Below are positions 60,012 through 64,000 of a stretch of 64,000 nucleotides of DNA, in pieces. This DNA comes from JABDIP01 sp965212545. GTDB lineage: Bacteria; Pseudomonadota; Alphaproteobacteria; DSM-16000; Inquilinaceae. Numbering within the stretch: the first letter of the stretch is position 1; each line of letters starts with the position of its first letter. Under the pieces are notes generated by a model. It saw only the letters and a list, made by a program, of their open reading frames with translations, was not told the DNA's origin and searched no databases. The stretch lies in NCBI GenBank assembly GCA_965212545.1, contig CBDBVB010000030.1:124001-188000 (forward strand), written 5' to 3'. The translations under genes were made by a program, and so were the position numbers.

Positions 60012-60848
60012 ATGACTGGTTTGGGCGGAGAGAACTGGATCGATGCCCTGGCATCCGCCAGGGACGCGGCCGAGCCCTGCGTGCTGGTCACCGTCGCCGA
60101 GGCACAGGGCTCCACGCCGCGGGCCGCCGGCACCAAGATGGTGGTCTTTCCGGATCGCTTCGTCGGCACCATCGGCGGCGGCACCCTGGAATTCAAGGCG
60201 CTGGAAATCGCCCGGCGGATGCTGGATGACGGCCGCGCCATGTCGGAGCTCAGGGAGTTCCCGCTCGGCCCGGCGATCGGTCAGTGCTGCGGCGGGCATG
60301 CCTCGCTGCTGTTCGAACCGATGCTGCCGGAATCCCGGACCCTGCTGCTGTTCGGCGCCGGCCATGTCGGCAAGGCGCTGGTCACCGTCCTGGCCGATCT
60401 GCCGTTCCGGGTGCGCTGGATCGACGAGCGGCAGGGCGAGTTCCCCGCCGTGCTGCCAGCCAATGTCCAGGCCGAGGTGAACGACCGGCCGGCGGCGGAG
60501 GTGGCGACGGCGCCCGCCGAGGCGTATTTCCTGGTCACCACCCACAGCCACGCGCTTGATTTCCGGGTCACCGAGGCGGTGCTGCGGCGTGGCGATTTCG
60601 CCTATGCCGGTCTGATCGGCTCACGGACAAAGCGCGCCCGGTTCGAGAAGGGCTTCAAGAAACTGGGTGTGGACTCAAGCCGGCTGGTATGTCCGATCGG
60701 CATCGACGGCATCTCCGGCAAGCACCCCAAGACGATTGCCGTCGCCGTGGCGGCGCAGTTGCTGCAGGTTGCCGACCGGCTGGCGGCCAATCCCGCCCGG
60801 TCCCCCGAACAGCCGGCTTCGTCGCCCGTCCGACCAGCAACATCGTAA
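60012..60848 (+). CDS. xdhC: Xanthine dehydrogenase accessory protein XdhC
   Basis: 278 aa. XdhC features: TVAEAQGSTPRAAGTKMVVF, FVGTIGGGTLEFKALEIAR, LFGAGHVGKALVTVLADLPF, YAGLIGSRTKRARF, PIGIDGISGKHPKTIAVAV. Inserts sulfurated molybdenum cofactor into XdhB. It is 6 kb from xdhAB, after four unrelated genes, rather than in the usual operon. Confidence 0.93.
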   Translation: MTGLGGENWIDALASARDAAEPCVLVTVAEAQGSTPRAAGTKMVVFPDRFVGTIGGGTLEFKALEIARRMLDDGRAMSELREFPLGPAIGQCCGGHASLLFEPMLPESRTLLLFGAGHVGKALVTVLADLPFRVRWIDERQGEFPAVLPANVQAEVNDRPAAEVATAPAEAYFLVTTHSHALDFRVTEAVLRRGDFAYAGLIGSRTKRARFEKGFKKLGVDSSRLVCPIGIDGISGKHPKTIAVAVAAQLLQVADRLAANPARSPEQPASSPVRPATS

Positions 60849-60939
60849 TTCCCGTCACGGCGGATTGATCCAGCGCATTGGCCCAAATGCGCTGAAAGTT
60901 CACAGTTCCTGTACATCCGAACGGAATACGGGGGCTGCC

Positions 60940-61287
60940 ATGCGGAAGCTTCTATTGTCACTTGTCCTGACGACATGCCTGGCGGCGAGCGCGAGTGCCG
61001 AGGACCAGTTCACCCTGGCTGAATACCGTACCCTTCGCGCCGACGACCGGCCAACGCTGGAATTCGTCCTGATCGCCATGTACGAGACGGTGTTCTATGC
61101 CCAGGAATCGGTGGGCGGCGACGTGATCTGCGCCACGCCGATGGTTGTGCCCGGCGACGAGCTCGTCTCGTTGGTCGACCGCGAGTTGAAGCAGCCGACC
61201 AATGCGGATTATCGGCCGTATTCCGACCAGGATCAGGTCGCTTTCGCGCTTTTAAACGCGCTCAAATCGGCGGATCACTGCAAATAG
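60940..61287 (+). CDS. Small exported Rap1a/Tai-like protein
   Basis: 115 aa. Signal peptide (LLLSLVLTTCLAASASA, cut before EDQF). The mature part LEFVLIAMYETVFYAQ with Cys at CATPMVVPGDELVS and a C-terminal Cys resembles the Rap1a/Tai immunity family of small periplasmic helical proteins that neutralise type VI effectors. Weak; no effector adjacent. Close to putA only by position. Confidence 0.6.
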   Translation: MRKLLLSLVLTTCLAASASAEDQFTLAEYRTLRADDRPTLEFVLIAMYETVFYAQESVGGDVICATPMVVPGDELVSLVDRELKQPTNADYRPYSDQDQVAFALLNALKSADHCK

Positions 61288-61372
61288 GCCGACGCGACGC
61301 AGACCGTGACCATGGCGGGCGATGCGGGCTAGACTGCCGGCGGAGTCCAGGCCACGCCGACAGGGTCAATCC

Positions 61373-64000
61373 ATGACATTTCTCGACAATCCGCTGCCCA
61401 GCCATGACGGTCTGCGGGCCGCCATCGATTCCGCCTATCGCACCGACGAGTCGGAAGTCGTCGAAGCACTGATTCCGCTGGCGGTCGTGCCGGGCGACGT
61501 CCAGAAGCGTATCAAGGAGCGCGCCGCGTCGCTGGTGACGCAGGTCCGCGAAACCCGGCACAGCTTCGGTGGGCTTGAGGCGTTTCTGCAGGAATACGGG
61601 CTGACGTCGAAGGAAGGCGTGGCGCTGATGTGCCTGGCCGAGGCGCTGCTTCGGATTCCCGACGCCGAGACCGCCGACCGGCTGATCGCCGACAAGATCG
61701 GCAGTGCGGATTGGGACGCCCATCTGGGCCATGGCGAGGGCATGTTCGTCAATGCCTCGACCTGGGCGCTGATGTTGACCGGCAGGGTAATCCGTCCGGA
61801 CCCGGACGAGCAGCGCCAGCCGCGCACCGTGCTCTCCCGCCTGGTCAAGCGTCTCGGCGAGCCGGTGATCCGGCAGGCCATGGTGCAGGCCATGCGCATC
61901 ATGGGCCGGCAGTTCGTCATGGGCCGCACCATCAAGGAGGCGTTGGACCGGGCCACCGGGCCCGAGGGCAAGGGCTATCGCTACAGCTATGACATGCTGG
62001 GCGAGGCGGCGCGGACCCATGCCGGCGCCGATCATTACATGGACAGCTATCAGTCGGCGATCGGCGCCATCGGCAAACGCGCCAAGGGCCGCGGACCGAT
62101 CGAAGGGCCCGAAATCTCGGTCAAGCTGTCGGCGCTCTGGCCGCGCTACGAGCCGGGCCGCCGCGTCGAAGCGGTCGCGGCCCTGACCGAGCGTCTGCGC
62201 GACCTTGCCATCGCAGCCAAGGAAAACGGCATCGGCCTCACGATGGACGCCGAGGAGGCGGACCGGCTCGACCTGTCGCTCGATGTCTTCGAGGCGGTCT
62301 ATGGCGATCCGGTGCTGTCCGGCTGGGACGGTCTTGGCCTGGCTGTGCAGACCTATCAGAAGCGGGCGTTGCCGCAGCTCGACTGGCTGGTCGATCTTGC
62401 GCGTCGACATCGCCGCCGCATCTCGGTGCGGCTGGTCAAGGGCGCCTATTGGGACACCGAGATCAAGTTGGGGCAGGTCGATGGGCTGTCCGGCTATCCG
62501 GTATTCACCCGAAAGGCCTCGACCGACATCTCTTACCTTGCCTGCGCCAAACGCATGCTCGATGCCCGCGAGAGCCTGTACGGCCAGTTCGCCACCCACA
62601 ACGCCCAGACCGTGGCCTATGTGCTGGAGGCGGCCGGCAACCGGGACGGCTTCGAGTTCCAGCGCCTGCATGGCATGGGCGAGCCGCTCTACGACCAGGT
62701 GGTGGCGCCGGACATGCCGTGCCGGGTCTATGCCCCGGTCGGCGGGCACGAGGACCTGCTGGCTTATCTGGTGCGACGGCTGTTGGAGAACGGCGCCAAC
62801 ACCTCCTTCGTCAACCGGCTGCAGGATGAGGAGGTGCCGGTCGCCGAGATCGTCGCCGACCCGGTCGCCAAGGTTGCCGGACTGACCGCCAAGCCGCACC
62901 CGCAGATCCCGTTGCCGGTCGATCTCTACCGCCCGGAGCGGGCGAATTCTGACGGGCTCGACCTCAGCGACCCACCGACATTGGCGCCGGTGCTGGCGGC
63001 GATGGATGCGGCGACCGACGGCGCCTGGCGCTCGGCGCCGCTGATCGGTGCGGAACAGGGGGCTGGCGATGACCGGCCGGTGACCGATCCCGCCGATCGG
63101 CGACGAGTCGTCGGCAGCGTCGTAGAGGCGACGGCGGAACAGGCGGGCCATGCGGCGCGCATCGCCGGCGGCGCCTGGCGCGGCTGGGACGCTCTGGGCG
63201 GAAAGGCGCGTGGCGAGATCCTGTCGCGGACCGCCGATCTGATGGAGGCGCACGGGCCGGAACTGATGGCGATGGCGGTGCGCGAGGCCGGCAAAACCCT
63301 GCCCGATGCCATCGCCGAACTGCGCGAGGCGGTCGATTTCTGCCGCTATTACGGCGCCAGGGCGGCGGTCGAATTCGAAGTCCCGGTCATGCTGCCGGGG
63401 CCGACCGGCGAGGACAACTCGATCGCGCTCAGGGGCCGCGGCGTCTTCCTGTGCATCAGCCCCTGGAACTTCCCGCTGGCGATCTTCACCGGCCAGGTCT
63501 CGGCGGCTTTGGCGGCCGGCAACGCGGTGATCGCCAAGCCGGCCGAGCAGACGCCGCTGATCGCTCATCGGGCCGTACAGCTGTTCCGCGAGGCCGGCGT
63601 GCCGCCGGAAGTCCTGCACCTGCTGCCCGGCGATGGGCCGACCGTCGGCGGCGCGCTGCTGACCGATCCGCATATCGCCGGCGTCGCCTTCACCGGCTCG
63701 ACGGAGACGGCGAAGCTGATCAACCGTACCCTGGCGGACCGGCCCGGTCCGATTCTGCCGTTGATCGCTGAGACCGGCGGACAGAACGCGATGATCGTCG
63801 ACAGCACGGCCCTGCCAGAGCAGGTGGTGGTCGACGTGATCGAGAGCGCCTTCCGCAGCGCCGGCCAGCGCTGCTCCGCGTTGCGCGTGCTGTTCGTCCA
63901 GGACGGCATCGCCGACCGGCTGCTGACCATGCTGGAGGGTGCCGCCGCCACTCTGAATGTGGGCGATCCGGCGCTGCTGGCGACCGATGTCGGCCCGGTG
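61373..64000 (+). CDS. putA: PutA, bifunctional proline dehydrogenase / glutamate-semialdehyde dehydrogenase (partial, 3' end beyond window)
   Basis: 876 codons visible and open at the window end; a usual PutA has about 1000-1300. PRODH barrel (about 170-490): ISVRLVKGAYWDTEIKLG, FATHNAQTVAYV, EFQRLHGMGEPLYDQ. ALDH domain from about 560: CISPWNFPLAIFTGQVSAAL, FTGSTETAKLINRTL, ETGGQNAMIVDS and the nucleophile Cys in GQRCSALRVLFV. No N-terminal RHH repressor domain is present. Converts proline to glutamate at the membrane, with FAD then NAD. Confidence 0.95.
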   Translation, partial: MTFLDNPLPSHDGLRAAIDSAYRTDESEVVEALIPLAVVPGDVQKRIKERAASLVTQVRETRHSFGGLEAFLQEYGLTSKEGVALMCLAEALLRIPDAETADRLIADKIGSADWDAHLGHGEGMFVNASTWALMLTGRVIRPDPDEQRQPRTVLSRLVKRLGEPVIRQAMVQAMRIMGRQFVMGRTIKEALDRATGPEGKGYRYSYDMLGEAARTHAGADHYMDSYQSAIGAIGKRAKGRGPIEGPEISVKLSALWPRYEPGRRVEAVAALTERLRDLAIAAKENGIGLTMDAEEADRLDLSLDVFEAVYGDPVLSGWDGLGLAVQTYQKRALPQLDWLVDLARRHRRRISVRLVKGAYWDTEIKLGQVDGLSGYPVFTRKASTDISYLACAKRMLDARESLYGQFATHNAQTVAYVLEAAGNRDGFEFQRLHGMGEPLYDQVVAPDMPCRVYAPVGGHEDLLAYLVRRLLENGANTSFVNRLQDEEVPVAEIVADPVAKVAGLTAKPHPQIPLPVDLYRPERANSDGLDLSDPPTLAPVLAAMDAATDGAWRSAPLIGAEQGAGDDRPVTDPADRRRVVGSVVEATAEQAGHAARIAGGAWRGWDALGGKARGEILSRTADLMEAHGPELMAMAVREAGKTLPDAIAELREAVDFCRYYGARAAVEFEVPVMLPGPTGEDNSIALRGRGVFLCISPWNFPLAIFTGQVSAALAAGNAVIAKPAEQTPLIAHRAVQLFREAGVPPEVLHLLPGDGPTVGGALLTDPHIAGVAFTGSTETAKLINRTLADRPGPILPLIAETGGQNAMIVDSTALPEQVVVDVIESAFRSAGQRCSALRVLFVQDGIADRLLTMLEGAAATLNVGDPALLATDVGPV

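Noticed and set aside
61262..63673. 803-codon minus-strand frame opposite putA
   Set aside because: putA motifs are unmistakable on the plus strand; the antisense product has low-complexity Arg/Gln/His composition.
1..64000. CRISPR array, tRNA/rRNA genes, prophage or IS transposase
   Set aside because: None found: no short regular spacer-repeat arrays, no cloverleaf-like segments in gaps, and no integrase, transposase or phage structural motif in any frame read.

Overview
The window is high-G+C DNA with tightly packed, short-overlap operons on both strands. The gene content is XdhABC, PuuE-type allantoinase, a fused UraD/HIU hydrolase, DUF1194, DUF2927, DUF1127 and a MarR regulator with a C-terminal Cys cluster. 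This points to an alphaproteobacterium, probably Rhodospirillales-like; that assignment is inference from gene content, because no rRNA, tRNA or other marker gene is present. No CRISPR array, prophage or IS element was seen.

Layout. 1-9000 is an accessory region. It holds a partial cyclase/NB-ARC regulator, an amber-interrupted M19 dipeptidase, a secreted caspase-like protein, a PspA-like/membrane-protein operon with a broken TetR gene, and a secreted TPR protein. A ~250 bp direct repeat brackets the PspA module. 9000-24800 carries an alpha/beta hydrolase-OsmC fusion, an SsuABC/TauABC-like uptake operon divergent from a MarR regulator, two SDR/GST-type genes, secreted hypotheticals, a methyltransferase, an HTD2-type dehydratase, and a LysR gene divergent from a DUF1127-like small ORF. 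24900-28000 is a vitamin B6 set: a MocR regulator, a PaiB-like flavoprotein and pyridoxal kinase PdxY. 28000-35400 carries a DMT exporter, a MarR-GNAT fusion, a CPA1 antiporter with a cNMP domain, an AAA ATPase, and a nitroreductase-MarR operon. 35480-39260 and 48990-60850 together form a purine-degradation set (XdhA, XdhB, XdhC, UraD-UraH fusion, PuuE, allantoate amidohydrolase-like). No urate oxidase is visible between them. 40000-47200 holds an M48-TerB protease, a SUKH protein, a GST/FAD-oxidase pair and an ArsR-SRPBCC-GST-SRPBCC-GFA operon. 47760-48960 is a two-gene RNA-repair-like cassette (Thg1-like 3'-5' polymerase plus P-loop kinase) immediately downstream of the UraD-UraH gene. The window ends inside putA.

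Regulation is unusually legible. Perfect palindromes overlap recognisable promoters or start codons at the PspA module, the ABC-divergent MarR, the LysR gene, the MarR-GNAT fusion, the nitroreductase operon and an SDR gene.

Four genes are disrupted: one amber codon (dipeptidase) and three single-base frameshifts (TetR, allantoate amidohydrolase-like, XdhB). All three frameshifts lie at short homopolymer runs, so read or assembly error must be excluded before they are treated as real pseudogenes.
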